Shown here: one piece after another, positions 51,503 through 59,875 of the stretch
Layout: each line of letters begins with the position of its first letter
How positions within the stretch are numbered: the first letter of the stretch is position 1
Assembly (NCBI RefSeq): GCF_040676675.1
Contig: NZ_JBFAPK010000048.1
Span: forward strand, 1-64,000
From: JBFAPK01 sp040676675
Lineage (GTDB): Bacteria; Actinomycetota; Actinomycetes; Mycobacteriales; Micromonosporaceae
Direction of reading: 5' to 3'
DNA length: 64,000 bases
Notes under the pieces: model-generated
Databases searched by the model: none
Told to the model about the DNA's origin: nothing
What the model saw: the letters and a program-made list of their open reading frames with translations, nothing else
Translations under genes and position numbers: made by a program

Positions 51503-52477
51503 ATGACCGACAACTCCGCCCCGCTGCTGGAACTGCGCGGCATCTCGAAGTTCTTCGGCGGCGTCATCTCGCTCAAGGACATCTCCACCAGCGTGCGCCC
51601 GGGCGAGGTGACCTGCGTGCTCGGCGACAACGGCGCCGGCAAGTCCACGCTGATCAAGACCCTGGCCGGGGTGCACCAGCCGGACGAGGGCCAACTGCTG
51701 ATCGACGGCGAGCCGGTCCGGTTGCAGGGCCCGCGCGACGCGCTCGACCGGGGCATCGCCACCGTGTACCAGGACCTCGCGATGATCCCGCTGCTCTCGG
51801 TCTGGCGGAACTTCCACCTCGGCTGCGAGCCGACCAGGGGTTGGGGCCCGTTCCGCCGCTTCGACGTGGCGGGGGCCCGGGAGACGACCCGGCGGGAACT
51901 GGCCGCCATGGGCATCGACATCCGCGACCCGGACCAGCCGGTCGGTACGCTCTCCGGCGGCGAGCGGCAGTCGGTGGCGATCGCCCGCGCGGTCTACCTC
52001 GGCGCGCGGGTACTGATCCTCGACGAGCCCACCTCGGCGCTGGGCGTACGCCAGGCCGGTCAGGTGCTGCGGTACATCGTGCAGGCCCGGGACCGGGGCG
52101 TCGGGGTCGTCTTCATCACCCACAACCCGCACCACGCGTACCCGGTGGGGGACCGGTTCCTGCTGCTCAAGCGCGGTCGCAGCCTCGGCGACTTCGGCCG
52201 CGACGAGATCGAGCTGGCCGAGTTGGTGCGGCTGATGGCCGGCGGCGCGGAGCTGGAGGAGCTCGGCCACGAGCTGGAACGCGACGGCGGCGACCGGTCC
52301 GTGCTGCGCGCCGCCGCCGAGCTGGAGGCGCAGATCCGGTCGCTGGGCGGGACCTCGCCGGAACCGGAACCGGAGCCGGGGACGGGGGCAGGGGCGGAGA
52401 CGGCAGCGACGTCCCCGGCCACCGGCGCCGCGCCCGGTACGACGCCCGTGGCGCCGCGGCAGCGTACGGAGAACTGA
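51503..52477 (+). CDS. sugar ABC transporter ATP-binding protein
   Basis: 324-residue ATPase with one nucleotide-binding domain, as in FrcA-like subunits and unlike the double-domain RbsA. Walker A LGDNGAGKSTLIKTLAGV (about 42-58), Q-loop VYQDLAMIPLLSVWRNF, ABC signature LSGGERQSVAIARAVYLGARVLILDEPTSALG with Walker B, and the switch His in VVFITHNPHHAYPVGDRF. About 60 residues of Pro/Ala/Glu low complexity end the protein. ATG at 51503, 8 bases after the permease stop. Last gene of the inositol operon. Confidence 0.93.
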   Translation: MTDNSAPLLELRGISKFFGGVISLKDISTSVRPGEVTCVLGDNGAGKSTLIKTLAGVHQPDEGQLLIDGEPVRLQGPRDALDRGIATVYQDLAMIPLLSVWRNFHLGCEPTRGWGPFRRFDVAGARETTRRELAAMGIDIRDPDQPVGTLSGGERQSVAIARAVYLGARVLILDEPTSALGVRQAGQVLRYIVQARDRGVGVVFITHNPHHAYPVGDRFLLLKRGRSLGDFGRDEIELAELVRLMAGGAELEELGHELERDGGDRSVLRAAAELEAQIRSLGGTSPEPEPEPGTGAGAETAATSPATGAAPGTTPVAPRQRTEN

Positions 52478-52528
52478 GCCGGCCCGGTCTCCGCTGACCG
52501 GTGCGGCAGGCGGGTGCGGGCAGATCGG

Positions 52529-52572
52529 GTGCCCGCACCCGGACCGGCGCGCGCCGGTCCGGGTGCGGGCAC
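52529..52572. terminator. 44-bp perfect palindrome closing the inositol operon
   Basis: Arms 52529-52550 and 52551-52572 are exact reverse complements with no spacer (core ACCGGCGC/GCGCCGGT). It lies 51 bases after the ABC ATPase stop and just before the NUDIX gene. No T-run. Confidence 0.8.
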
Positions 52573-52599
52573 GGTCGAGGAATGGAGTGGTCGGATCCG

Positions 52600-53058
52600 A
52601 TGACGGTGCGAGCCGAGGTCCCCGCGCCGCCGCTGCGGGGCCCGTTCGTCGGTGTCAGCGCGATCGTGGTACGCGACGGCGCGGTCCTGCTCGGTCTCCG
52701 CCGGGGCGCGCACGGGGCCGGTACCTGGTCATTCCCCGGCGGGAAGGTCGACACCGGCGAGGATCCGGCGGTCACGGCGGCCCGGGAACTGCGGGAGGAG
52801 ACGGGTCTGGCGGCGGTACGGGTGACGCCGGTCGGCTGGACCAGCGACCTCTTCCCCGAGGCCGGCCTGCACTACGTCACGCTGCATTTTCTGGTCGAGG
52901 CGGTGGGCGAGCCGGTCGTGCGCGAACCCGAGAAGGCGCGCGAGTGGTCCTGGCATGGCTTCGACGCGCTGCCCGCCCCGTTGTTCACCCCGGTCGCCGC
53001 GCTCCTCGACAGCGGGTGGCGGCCGGACGGGGTACCGCGGGAGCCGCTGCCTGGCTGA
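52600..53058 (+). CDS. NUDIX hydrolase
   Basis: 152-residue NUDIX hydrolase. The Nudix box is GGKVDTGEDPAVTAARELREETGL with the catalytic REXXEE pattern (about residues 46-69), preceded by VGVSAIVVRDGAVLLGLRRGAHGAGTWSFP. The overall layout resembles nucleotide-pool or dATP/8-oxo-dGTP-type enzymes, where the substrate cannot be told from sequence. Start is uncertain: an ATG six codons earlier (52582) is also possible, but its GAGGA site is too close. A stem with one mismatch (53088-53098/53120-53130) follows. Confidence 0.88.
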   Translation: MTVRAEVPAPPLRGPFVGVSAIVVRDGAVLLGLRRGAHGAGTWSFPGGKVDTGEDPAVTAARELREETGLAAVRVTPVGWTSDLFPEAGLHYVTLHFLVEAVGEPVVREPEKAREWSWHGFDALPAPLFTPVAALLDSGWRPDGVPREPLPG

Positions 53059-53087
53059 CACCTCCGTTCTCGGCCGCCTCTGTTTTC

Positions 53088-53130
53088 GGCCGCCTCCGTG
53101 CTCGGCTCGGCCGGGTACGCGGAGGTGGCC
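53088..53130 (+). terminator. NUDIX gene terminator-like hairpin
   Basis: GGCCGCCTCCG (53088-53098) pairs with CGGAGGTGGCC (53120-53130) with one mismatch. It lies between the NUDIX stop and the ArsR promoter region. Confidence 0.5.
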
Positions 53131-53152
53131 GAACCTTTAACAACAACTATTG

Positions 53153-53182
53153 CACAAGAGCTGTTGCGCAACAGCTCTTGTG
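53153..53182. promoter_or_regulatory. 30-bp perfect palindrome, probable ArsR-type operator
   Basis: Arms 53153-53167 and 53168-53182 are exact reverse complements (outer CACAAGAGC, inner GTTGC/GCAAC). It lies 17 bases ahead of the regulator's ATG in an AT-richer promoter patch (TTTAACAACAACTATTGC just upstream). Position and perfect symmetry suggest autoregulation. Confidence 0.75.
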
Positions 53183-53199
53183 GATGACACGGTGTCCGC

Positions 53200-53775
53200 A
53201 TGGAGAACGAGAACGTACGCGCGGTCACCGACTCGCGGGTACTCGCCGCGGTGTCCCACCCGCTGCGCCGCCGGATGATGGACGCGCTCAAGGTGTACGG
53301 GCCGTCGACCGCCAGCCAGCTCGCCGAGCGGACCGGACAGGCCGTCGGCAACATCAGTCACCACCTCAAGGTGCTGGCCGCCTCCGAACTCGTCACCGAG
53401 GCCCCCGAACTGGCCCGCGACCGGCGCGAACGCTGGTGGCGGCTGGTCTCGCCCGGACTGCGCTGGGCCACCCGGGACTTCAAGGACGACCCGGCCGCGC
53501 TCGCGGTGGCGAACGCCGCCGCCTCGCTCAACCTCGACCGGCACATGAGCATCGCCCGCGCCTGGCACGCGGCCAGTGACGCCGAGCACGACGCCTGGGG
53601 CGGGTCCGCCTTCTCCATGGACCGCTGGCTCCGCCTCACCCCGGACGAGTTGGCCCAGCTCGAACGGGAACTCAACGAACTGCTCGCCCGGTGGGGCAGC
53701 CGGGACCTGCCCGAGGACGGGCGGACCCGGGAGCCGGTCTTCCTGTTCGCCTACGGCGTACCGGCGCAGCCGTGA
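53200..53775 (+). CDS. ArsR-like winged-helix regulator
   Basis: 191-residue regulator. Winged helix at about 10-80: VTDSRVLAAVSHPLRRRMMDALKVYGPSTASQLAERTGQAVGNISHHLKVLAASELVTEA, a typical HTH_20/ArsR pattern, followed by RDRRERWWRLVSPGLRW and a helical C-terminal part (ELAQLERELNELLARWGSR). No metal-binding cysteines, so it senses something other than metals by that route. Its stop overlaps the start of the MFS exporter, so both are under the same palindromic operator. Drug-exporter regulation is the likely role. Confidence 0.87.
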   Translation: MENENVRAVTDSRVLAAVSHPLRRRMMDALKVYGPSTASQLAERTGQAVGNISHHLKVLAASELVTEAPELARDRRERWWRLVSPGLRWATRDFKDDPAALAVANAAASLNLDRHMSIARAWHAASDAEHDAWGGSAFSMDRWLRLTPDELAQLERELNELLARWGSRDLPEDGRTREPVFLFAYGVPAQP

Positions 53776-55061
53776 CCGGCCTCGGCGTCGCCGCCCCGGC
53801 GGCCACCGAGGCCCGGCGCCGCCGCGGCGGCCTCTGGTGGCACCGCGACTTCCGGCTGCTCTGGATCGGCCAGACCACCAGCAAGTTCGGCAGCAGCGTC
53901 ACCAACATCGCGCTGCCGCTGATCGCCGTCGCCACCCTGCACGCGAGCACGTTCCAGGTGGCGCTGTTGACCGCCGCGTCCTGGCTGCCCTGGCTCTTCG
54001 TCGGCCTGCCGGCCGGCGCGTGGGTGGACCGGCTGCCCCGCCGGCCGGTGATGATCACCTGTGACCTGCTCTGCCTGCTGCTCTTCGTCAGTGTGCCGGT
54101 CGCCGCCTGGTTCGGCGTGCTCACCATCGGCCAGCTGCTCGCGGTCGCCCTCGGCGCCGGCACGGCCAGCGTCTTCTTCCAGACCGCGTACCAGGTGTAC
54201 CTGCCGTCCCTGCTGGACCGCTCCGAGCTGCCCGAGGGGAACGCGAAGGTGGCCGGTACCGAGTCCGCGGCGCAGCTGGCCGGACCGGGCCTCGCCGGCC
54301 TGATCGCCCAGCTCGCCGGCGCGGTCAACGCGTTGCTCGTCGACGCCGTGAGCTTCGGCGTCTCGGCGCTCTGCCTGCTGCGCATCCGCAAACCGGAGCC
54401 GCGCCCGGAGCGGCGGCGGCCCGAGAGCACGCTGCGCGCCGAGATCGGCGCCGGCGTACGCTTCGTCGCCCGGGACCCGTACCTGCTGGTGCTCACCGTC
54501 TTCGGCGCGGTGAGCAACATCGGCCTGATGGGCTACCAGGCGATCCTGGTCGTCTTCCTGGTCCGCGAGGTCGGCGTCGGTCCCGGCGTCGTCGGTCTGC
54601 TCGTCGCCGGCACCAGCGTCGGCGGGATCATCGGAGCCTCGGTCAGCACCGCCCTGGCCCGGCGCTTCGGCACCGCCCGCACGCTCGTCTACGCCGAGCT
54701 GTTCGCGGCGCCGTTCGGGCTGCTGATCCCGCTCACCGGCCCCGGACCGCGACTGGCGCTGATGGTCGTCGGCGGCGTGGCGATCTCGGCCGGCGTCGCC
54801 ATCGGCAACGTGGTCAAGAGCAGCTTCCGGCAGACGTACCCGCCACCGCGGCTGCTCGGCCGGGTCACGGTGAGCATGCAGCTGCTCAACTACGGCACGA
54901 TCCCGCTCGGCGCGCTGCTCGGCGGTGCGCTCGGTACCGCCCTGGGGCTGCGGGACGCCATGTGGGTCATCACCGCCGGGCTGGCGCTGACCGGCCTGAT
55001 CCTGCTCGTCGGCCCGCTCAGCCGCAGCCGGGATCTGCCGGCCGGTCCGGCGCCGCGGTGA
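53772..55061 (+). CDS. MFS transporter, probable drug exporter
   Basis: 429-residue, about 12-segment MFS protein of the MFS_3 type. Seen: DFRLLWIGQTTSKFGSSVTNIALPLIAV, the loop GLPAGAWVDRLPRRPVMI, PSLLDRSELPEGNAKVAGTESAAQLAGPGLAG and the later RQTYPPPRLLGRVTVSMQLLNYGTIPLGALLGG. The group is mostly annotated as enterobactin or macrolide exporters; substrate unknown. GTG start overlaps the stop of the regulator gene (GTGA). Confidence 0.88.
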   Translation: MTGLGVAAPAATEARRRRGGLWWHRDFRLLWIGQTTSKFGSSVTNIALPLIAVATLHASTFQVALLTAASWLPWLFVGLPAGAWVDRLPRRPVMITCDLLCLLLFVSVPVAAWFGVLTIGQLLAVALGAGTASVFFQTAYQVYLPSLLDRSELPEGNAKVAGTESAAQLAGPGLAGLIAQLAGAVNALLVDAVSFGVSALCLLRIRKPEPRPERRRPESTLRAEIGAGVRFVARDPYLLVLTVFGAVSNIGLMGYQAILVVFLVREVGVGPGVVGLLVAGTSVGGIIGASVSTALARRFGTARTLVYAELFAAPFGLLIPLTGPGPRLALMVVGGVAISAGVAIGNVVKSSFRQTYPPPRLLGRVTVSMQLLNYGTIPLGALLGGALGTALGLRDAMWVITAGLALTGLILLVGPLSRSRDLPAGPAPR

Positions 55062-55063
55062 CC

Positions 55064-55082
55064 GCGCCGGCCGGACCGGCGC
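55064..55082. terminator. hairpin between convergent MFS and cold-shock genes
   Basis: GCGCCGG (55064-55070) and CCGGCGC (55076-55082) with a 5-base loop form a perfect stem 3 bases after the MFS stop. Probable terminator. Confidence 0.45.
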
Positions 55083-55110
55083 ATCCGGGCCGGAACCCCC
55101 GACCGCGCGG

Positions 55111-55314
55111 TCAGAGCGTCCGTACGTTGCCCGCCTGTGGGCCCTTCTGTCCCTGGGTCACCTCGAACTCGACCTTCTGCCCCTCGTTGAGTTCCCGGTA
55201 GCCGCTGGAGGCTATCGCCGAGTAGTGGACGAAGACGTCCGGTCCGCCGCCGTCCTGCTCGATGAAGCCGAAGCCCTTCTCCGAGTTGAACCATTTCACT
55301 GTGCCGGTTGCCAT
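55111..55314 (-). CDS. cold shock protein
   Basis: 67-residue cold-shock-domain RNA chaperone. RNP1 is KGFGFIEQ and RNP2 VFVHYSAI, within MATGTVKWFNSEKGFGFIEQ. Full-length with all core beta-strands. The ATG has GAGGAG 7 bases upstream. It resembles the CspA-type proteins of actinomycetes; a 200-base leader may be part of the mRNA as in other csp genes, but no structure is claimed. Confidence 0.95.
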   Translation of the reverse strand: MATGTVKWFNSEKGFGFIEQDGGGPDVFVHYSAIASSGYRELNEGQKVEFEVTQGQKGPQAGNVRTL

Positions 55315-55576
55315 GCATTTTCTCCTCGACCGGTACGGGCGGAAGCCATGACCTTCCGGCTGGGTACACCGGGGTCGCCCGTACGTCACCGACAGTAGCG
55401 GTTTCCGCTGTGGGACGCGGGGTGAAGCGGGCGGGCGCGTCCGCCGAAAACGTCCCCCGGCGCGGCGGCTTTTCGGCGATGCTTGCCCGATGACGAGGTT
55501 TGCCCGGTGCCCGGCGCGGACGGCCACGGTCCCGACCGGCCGGCGTACCGCGCCGGGGGATCGGTAGCGTGCGGGC

Positions 55577-56158
55577 GTGAGCGAAGAGACCATGGTCGGT
55601 TTCGGCTACAAGCAGGCGTGGCTGGCGGTACGGGGGACCGACGCGACCACCATCATCAGCACCCTGGGGCTGCGGGACCTGGGGCCCGCCTCCTGGCGTA
55701 CCGGCATCGACCTGGCGTACCTGACCGACGACCGGCTGGTGCTGACCCCACCGCTGACCGACGCGCGCGGGGTGGACTGGCTGCTGGTCGCGGGCCGGTG
55801 GCTGCTGCGCCCGGGGACCCCGGTCGACGTACGCGGGCTCTCGGCCAAGCTCAACACCGAGGTGCAGTTCTTCACCAGCTACCGGGTCGACGAACTGCAC
55901 CACTGGGAGCGGGCCGTGGACGGGGTGCTGGTACGGGCGTTCGAGTTCGTCGGCGAGACCGGTCAGGTGACCACCTGGCGGGGCGACCCCGACGAGGCCG
56001 AACGCGCGATCGGGCTGCCGGCAGAGCCGGACGAGAAGATCGACATCCTCGTCTCCGAGCACGACGTCATGCGGATCGCCGGCGCCTGGAGCGTCGATCC
56101 GATCGCGCTGGACGGTCGGGCGGCCCCGGGCCCGCTCCGGGTCGCCGCCGCCGGCTGA
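55577..56158 (+). CDS. conserved hypothetical protein
   Basis: 193-residue soluble protein with no family I recognise. Features: MVGFGYKQAWLAVRGTDATTIISTLGLRDLG, LAYLTDDRLVLTPPLTDARGVDWLLVAGRWLLRPG, VQFFTSYRVDELHHWERAVDGVLVRAFEFVGETGQ and FKE-poor, acidic DEAERAIGLPAEPDEKIDILVSEHDVMRIAG. The Trp-rich pattern around DWLLVAGRWLL looks structured rather than random. Good codon use for the genome and a GTG start favour a real gene. It is alone on its strand, convergent with the repeat protein. Confidence 0.65.
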   Translation: MSEETMVGFGYKQAWLAVRGTDATTIISTLGLRDLGPASWRTGIDLAYLTDDRLVLTPPLTDARGVDWLLVAGRWLLRPGTPVDVRGLSAKLNTEVQFFTSYRVDELHHWERAVDGVLVRAFEFVGETGQVTTWRGDPDEAERAIGLPAEPDEKIDILVSEHDVMRIAGAWSVDPIALDGRAAPGPLRVAAAG

Positions 56159-56227
56159 CCACCCGTACCGCCGGCCGCCCGGTCCCGTCGGCTGACCACC
56201 GGTCCCGTCGGCTGACCGGTCCGGGCG

Positions 56228-58223
56228 TCAGGCGAGGTCGGGGACGGTCAGCACGTGCAGCGTGCCGTCCGGCAGGGCCGCCGCGTCCGCCGCGAAGATG
56301 CTGCCGTTACGGTCGACGTTCGCCGCGCCGCCCCAGGCGCCGCCGGCGGCGCGGGTGCGGTCCCAGAGACCCGTGCCCGGATCGAGCGTGAGGACGTGCA
56401 GGGTGCCGTCGGGCAGTCCCGCCGCCGACACCGCGATGACGAAGCCGTTGTCGTCGATGTTGGTCGAGTCGGTCCAGGTGCCGGTGGTGGTGCGGGTGCG
56501 GTCCCAGNNNNNNNNNNNNNNNNNNNNNNNNNNNNNNNNNNNNNNNNNNNNNNNNNNNNNNNNNNNNNNNNNNNNNNNNNNNNNNNNNNNNNNNNNNNNN
56601 NNNNNAGATGCCGCTGCCGGGTACGAGGGTCTGGACGTGGAGGGTGCCGTCGGGCAGGGCGGCGGCGGAGAGTGCGGTGATGGCGCCGTTGTCGTCGATC
56701 CTGGTTGAGCTGGTCCAGGTGCCGGTGGTGGTGCGGGTGCGGTCCCAGATGCCGCTGCCGGGTACGAGGGTCTGGACGTGGAGGGTGCCGTCGGGCAGGG
56801 CGGCGGCGGAGAGTGCGGTGATGGCGCCGTTGTCGTCGATCTTGGTCGAGCCGGTCCAGGTGCCGGTGGTGGTGCGGGTGCGGTCCCAGATGCCGCTGCC
56901 GGGTACGAGGGTCTGGACGTGGAGGGTGCCATCGGGCAGGGCGGCGGCGGAGAGTGCGGTGATGGCGCCGTTGCTGTCGATCTTGGTCGAGCCGGTCCAG
57001 GTGCCGCCGGTGGTGCGGGTGCGGTCCCAGACGCCGCTGCCCGGCACCAGCGTCAGCACGTGCAGCGTGCCGTCCGGCAGCGCCGCGCCGGCGACCCGCG
57101 TGATCGAGGCGTTGCCGTCGACCGGAGCCGGGCCGCTCCAGGCGCCGTCCGCCGCCCGGGTGTCGAGCTGGACCGTACCGTGCAGCGTCCGGTCGACCGC
57201 GCCGTAGTACGGGCTCCAGACCCGGGCCTTGTAGAACTGGGCACCCGGGCGCCGGCGGGTGGCGTCGGGCCCGAAGAAGTCCACGGTGTCGGTACACCAG
57301 TCGTTGACCGTGGCGCAGGCACCCGGCTTCGCCTTCGTCGCGTCCGCCTTGGTCTCCACCCGCTGTCCCGACGGCTGGTTGCTCACGGCCTTGACGAAGG
57401 TCCGCGTCCCGACGGTGGTGAAGGCCCCGCTCGCCTTGTCGAAGAGGTACTCGCCCGTCTGGGTGCTCACCCAGAGCTTGCCCGCGTCGTGCAGGTACGG
57501 GGAGACGTCGTGGCCCCAGGCGGAGGGGAGGGTCCGGCGCCGGGCGGTGTCCTCCCGCAGGACCGGCTTCGCCGGGGTGCCGCCCACCCGCAGCGCGGTG
57601 AGGATCTGGCTCCCGTCCGTCGGGTCCTGCCCGATCACCCAGAGCCGCATGACGGCCGGGTCCCAGAGCGTCGCGTGCGCGGCCTTCAGGTCGTACTGGG
57701 CGTAGCTCGCCGCGTTCGGGCCCTGGGACGAGGCGTAGACCCGTACCCAGTTGCCGTCCGACGCGGCGACGGCGACGTTGCCGTCCGGGAGCAGCTCCGC
57801 CGAGTGCACGTTGCCCGGGAGCACCCTGGCCCAGACGCGGGTTCCGCCGGGGTAGTTGACGACCGCCGCGAGGCCGCTGCTCGACCCGGCGGCGACGACG
57901 AAGCGCTGCCCGCCGCCGGTCACCGAATCGCGCAGCTTGAAGTCGGTGAGCTGCCGGGACGCCGCCACCTCTGCCGCCGAGAAGCCGCGCGCCGTGCTCG
58001 CCTGCCACGTCCACTTCACCGCCGCGGCGGTGCTCCAGTCGGCCACCGCCGGGTCGAGCGCGACGAGCTGGCCCGTCCCCTGGTCGCCCCCGACCACCCA
58101 GTAGTCGCCCGCGGCGGCCCGAACCGGGGCCGGCCCGACCACGACGGTCGAGCCGACCATCACGGCCGAGCCGACCACCAGGGCGCAACCGAGCGCGGCC
58201 CGGGCGAGTTTCCTTCCGACCAC
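56228..58223 (-). CDS. secreted protein with WDRTR/LPDGTLHV tandem repeats (interrupted by gap)
   Basis: Exported protein starting MVGRKLARAALGCALVVGSAV with a signal peptide ending in ...VRAAAG, a unique N-terminal part of about 360 residues (DYWVVGGDQGTGQLVALDPAV, RLWVIGQDPTDGSQILTALRV and others, probably a beta-propeller) and then 47-residue (141-base) repeats of the type IDDNGAITALSAAALPDGTL...VPGSGIWDRTRT. Six LPDGTLHV and five WDRTR segments are visible, the middle copies nearly identical in DNA. The gap of 98 Ns lies in the repeats and shifts the frame, so the reading frame breaks there only as an assembly artefact: true length must keep 141-base phase. Repeats resemble propeller lectins (PLL/tachylectin type). 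Function unknown. Confidence 0.7.
56508..56605. other. 98-base sequencing gap (Ns) within tandem repeats
   Basis: The gap falls between copies of the 141-base repeat. The distance from the repeat phase point before the gap (56506) to the one after (56606) is 100 bases, not a multiple of 141, so the gap length is not real and the number of repeats is undetermined. Confidence 0.97.
56606..57169. repeat. 141-bp tandem repeat array
   Basis: Phase points at 56606, 56747, 56888 and 57029 show an exact 141-base period; copies differ by only a few bases for the first three and more toward the 5' end of the gene. Additional divergent copies lie before the gap (56228-56507). Confidence 0.9.
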
Positions 58224-58281
58224 CAGGCACCCCCGCGATCCGTCGATACGAGAGCCGTATCGTACGGGCCGCGGGCCGCCG

Positions 58282-58968
58282 TCACCGCGCGGCGAGCACG
58301 TCCACGACGAAGCGCAGCGGGCCGCCCGGCTGACCGCCGGCGGGGTGCTCGCCGTAGCCCAGCTCCGCCGGGATGTCCAGCTGCACCCGGCTGCCCACCT
58401 TCGCGCCGACCAGGCCCTGGTCCCAGCCCTGGATGACGTTGCCGCCGCCGAGCTGAAAGGAGAACGGCTCGGAGCGGTTCCAGGAGGCGTCGAACTCCTC
58501 GCCGGTCCGGTACGACACCCCGACGTAGTTGACCGTGATCTGCTGGCCGGACTGGACCGCCGGGCCCTTGCCCTCGATCAGCGGGGTGACCGTGAGCTTG
58601 GTCAGCTCCCCCTTGCCGGCGGTCGCCTTCGGCTTGCTGCCGAGCGCCGGGTCGGCCCCGTCGGGCAGCGGCGGGAAGGCCGGGTTCGTGGCGGCGTCGC
58701 CGGCGGGCGCGCTGGCCGACGCGTCCGCGGCGCTGCCGGTACCGGTGGCGCCGCCGTCGTCGGAGCCGTGCCCGAAGAGCAGGAACGCGCCGACGATCAC
58801 CACGACCACCGCGAGGCCGGCGAGCGCGCCGAGCAGCGCCTGCCGCCGCTTGCGGGCCGCTGCGGCCTTCGCGGCGGCGGCCTTGGCCGCCGCCCGCCGC
58901 TCGGCCTTGGTCATCGACTGCCAGTCAACCGAACCGCTGCGCTTGCGGCTCTGGGTCCGATCGCTCAT
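58282..58968 (-). CDS. FKBP-type peptidyl-prolyl isomerase, membrane-anchored
   Basis: 228-residue protein. A Lys/Arg/Ala-rich N-terminus (about 1-45) is followed by one transmembrane segment (about 48-68, LLGALAGLAVVVVIVGAFLLFG), a flexible Gly/Ser/Ala linker and, from about 120, the FKBP domain: QSGQQITVNYVGVSYRTGEEFDASWNRSEPFSFQLGGGNVIQGWDQGLVGAKVGSRVQLDIPAELGYGE. The active-site aromatic residues (Tyr, Phe, Trp, Tyr) are in place. Predicted to fold proteins outside the membrane. ATG at 58968 gives MSDRTQSRKRSG. Confidence 0.9.
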   Translation of the reverse strand: MSDRTQSRKRSGSVDWQSMTKAERRAAAKAAAAKAAAARKRRQALLGALAGLAVVVVIVGAFLLFGHGSDDGGATGTGSAADASASAPAGDAATNPAFPPLPDGADPALGSKPKATAGKGELTKLTVTPLIEGKGPAVQSGQQITVNYVGVSYRTGEEFDASWNRSEPFSFQLGGGNVIQGWDQGLVGAKVGSRVQLDIPAELGYGEHPAGGQPGGPLRFVVDVLAAR

Positions 58969-59176
58969 CTCTCTACCGACTCCCTGCTGACCGACGTCGT
59001 GTGCCTGGCCGGCCCGGCGTCGCGCCGTGGCGGGCACCGCACACCGTACCCGCGCCAGCCCGGCCCCGTCCGCCCCGAAACCGATCTTGACGGCGGCGGG
59101 CGGCCCCGGCGGTACCCGGGCGCGGCGGGCGGACCCGGCGGTGGGCCGGGGGCGGTACCCGGGGCGCGGCGAAGGG

Positions 59177-59761
59177 TCAGGCCCCGCTGGCGCGTTCGGC
59201 CGGGTTGGTGGCGTCCCGCGCGCCGAGGGCGTACCGGACGCGGCGGCGCAGTGGATCGGCCCCCGCCGGATCGGTACGCAGCACCACCCGGAGCCGCCCC
59301 GGCGCCTCCGTCGCGGCGTCGTCGAGCACGGTCAACAGGCTGGCGAACTGCGCGGGCGGTTCGTCGGCGAGCAGCTCGCCGGCCCGGTCGACCAGGAGCG
59401 CGAGCGGTCCGGCGGCGAGCAGGTCGCGGAGGCTGTCGGAGAGCGCGTCCCAGTTGTGGCCGAAGTGCGCCGGCAGCCGCAGCGCCCCGGCCAGCGCGGC
59501 GAGGAGCCCGGCGCGGGTGCGGCCGGCGGCGCCGTCGAGCGGTACCGGGGGAGCGGTGCCCGCGTCACCGCCCGGCGCGGCGTCACCGCCCGGCGCGGCG
59601 TCACCGCCCGGCGCGGCGTCACCGCCCGGCGCGGCGTCACCGCCCGGCGCGGCGGCGCGGGCCGGCGCGCCCGGCGGGGTCCGGCCCGCCGCGTCGCCGC
59701 TCGGGACGGCGGTGGCGATCGTGAGCCACGCGGGCGGCGCGGGCTGGTGCGGTTCGTTCAT
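59177..59761 (-). CDS. barstar-type ribonuclease inhibitor (immunity protein)
   Basis: 194-residue cytoplasmic protein. The C-terminal two thirds are a barstar domain: ALRLPAHFGHNWDALSDSLRDLL, where the two Asp of NWDALSD align with barstar Asp35 and Asp39 that plug the ribonuclease active site (the Trp between them is Ser here), then LALLVDRAGELLADEPPAQF. The N-terminal part is low complexity with five repeats of PGGDAA. It follows an RNase T1/Sa-type gene on the same strand by 114 bases, so it is very likely the immunity protein for that enzyme. ATG at 59761 with AGGA 7 bases upstream. Confidence 0.8.
   Translation of the reverse strand: MNEPHQPAPPAWLTIATAVPSGDAAGRTPPGAPARAAAPGGDAAPGGDAAPGGDAAPGGDAAPGGDAGTAPPVPLDGAAGRTRAGLLAALAGALRLPAHFGHNWDALSDSLRDLLAAGPLALLVDRAGELLADEPPAQFASLLTVLDDAATEAPGRLRVVLRTDPAGADPLRRRVRYALGARDATNPAERASGA
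59564..59653. repeat. five perfect 18-bp tandem repeats in the barstar gene
   Basis: Units begin at 59564, 59582, 59600, 59618 and 59636 and are identical. They encode PGGDAA in the leftward frame. A hypervariable minisatellite within a linker. Confidence 0.95.
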
Positions 59762-59875
59762 GGTCACATCCTGCGCCGGGCCGGGTGGGTGGTGCCCGCC
59801 CGACCCGGCGGGAGGGGGTCGCGGGCGGGTCGGCCCGCGACCGTCGACGATTCAGGTCCTAGCCGCGGTGCGGGC

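Noticed and set aside
56228..56605. Frameshift or pseudogene in the repeat protein
   Set aside because: The frame change coincides exactly with the N gap and with a non-multiple of the 141-base repeat period, so it is an assembly artefact.
59564..59653. CRISPR-like repeat array
   Set aside because: The units are 18 bases, directly abutting without spacers and in frame within a gene, so they are a minisatellite.
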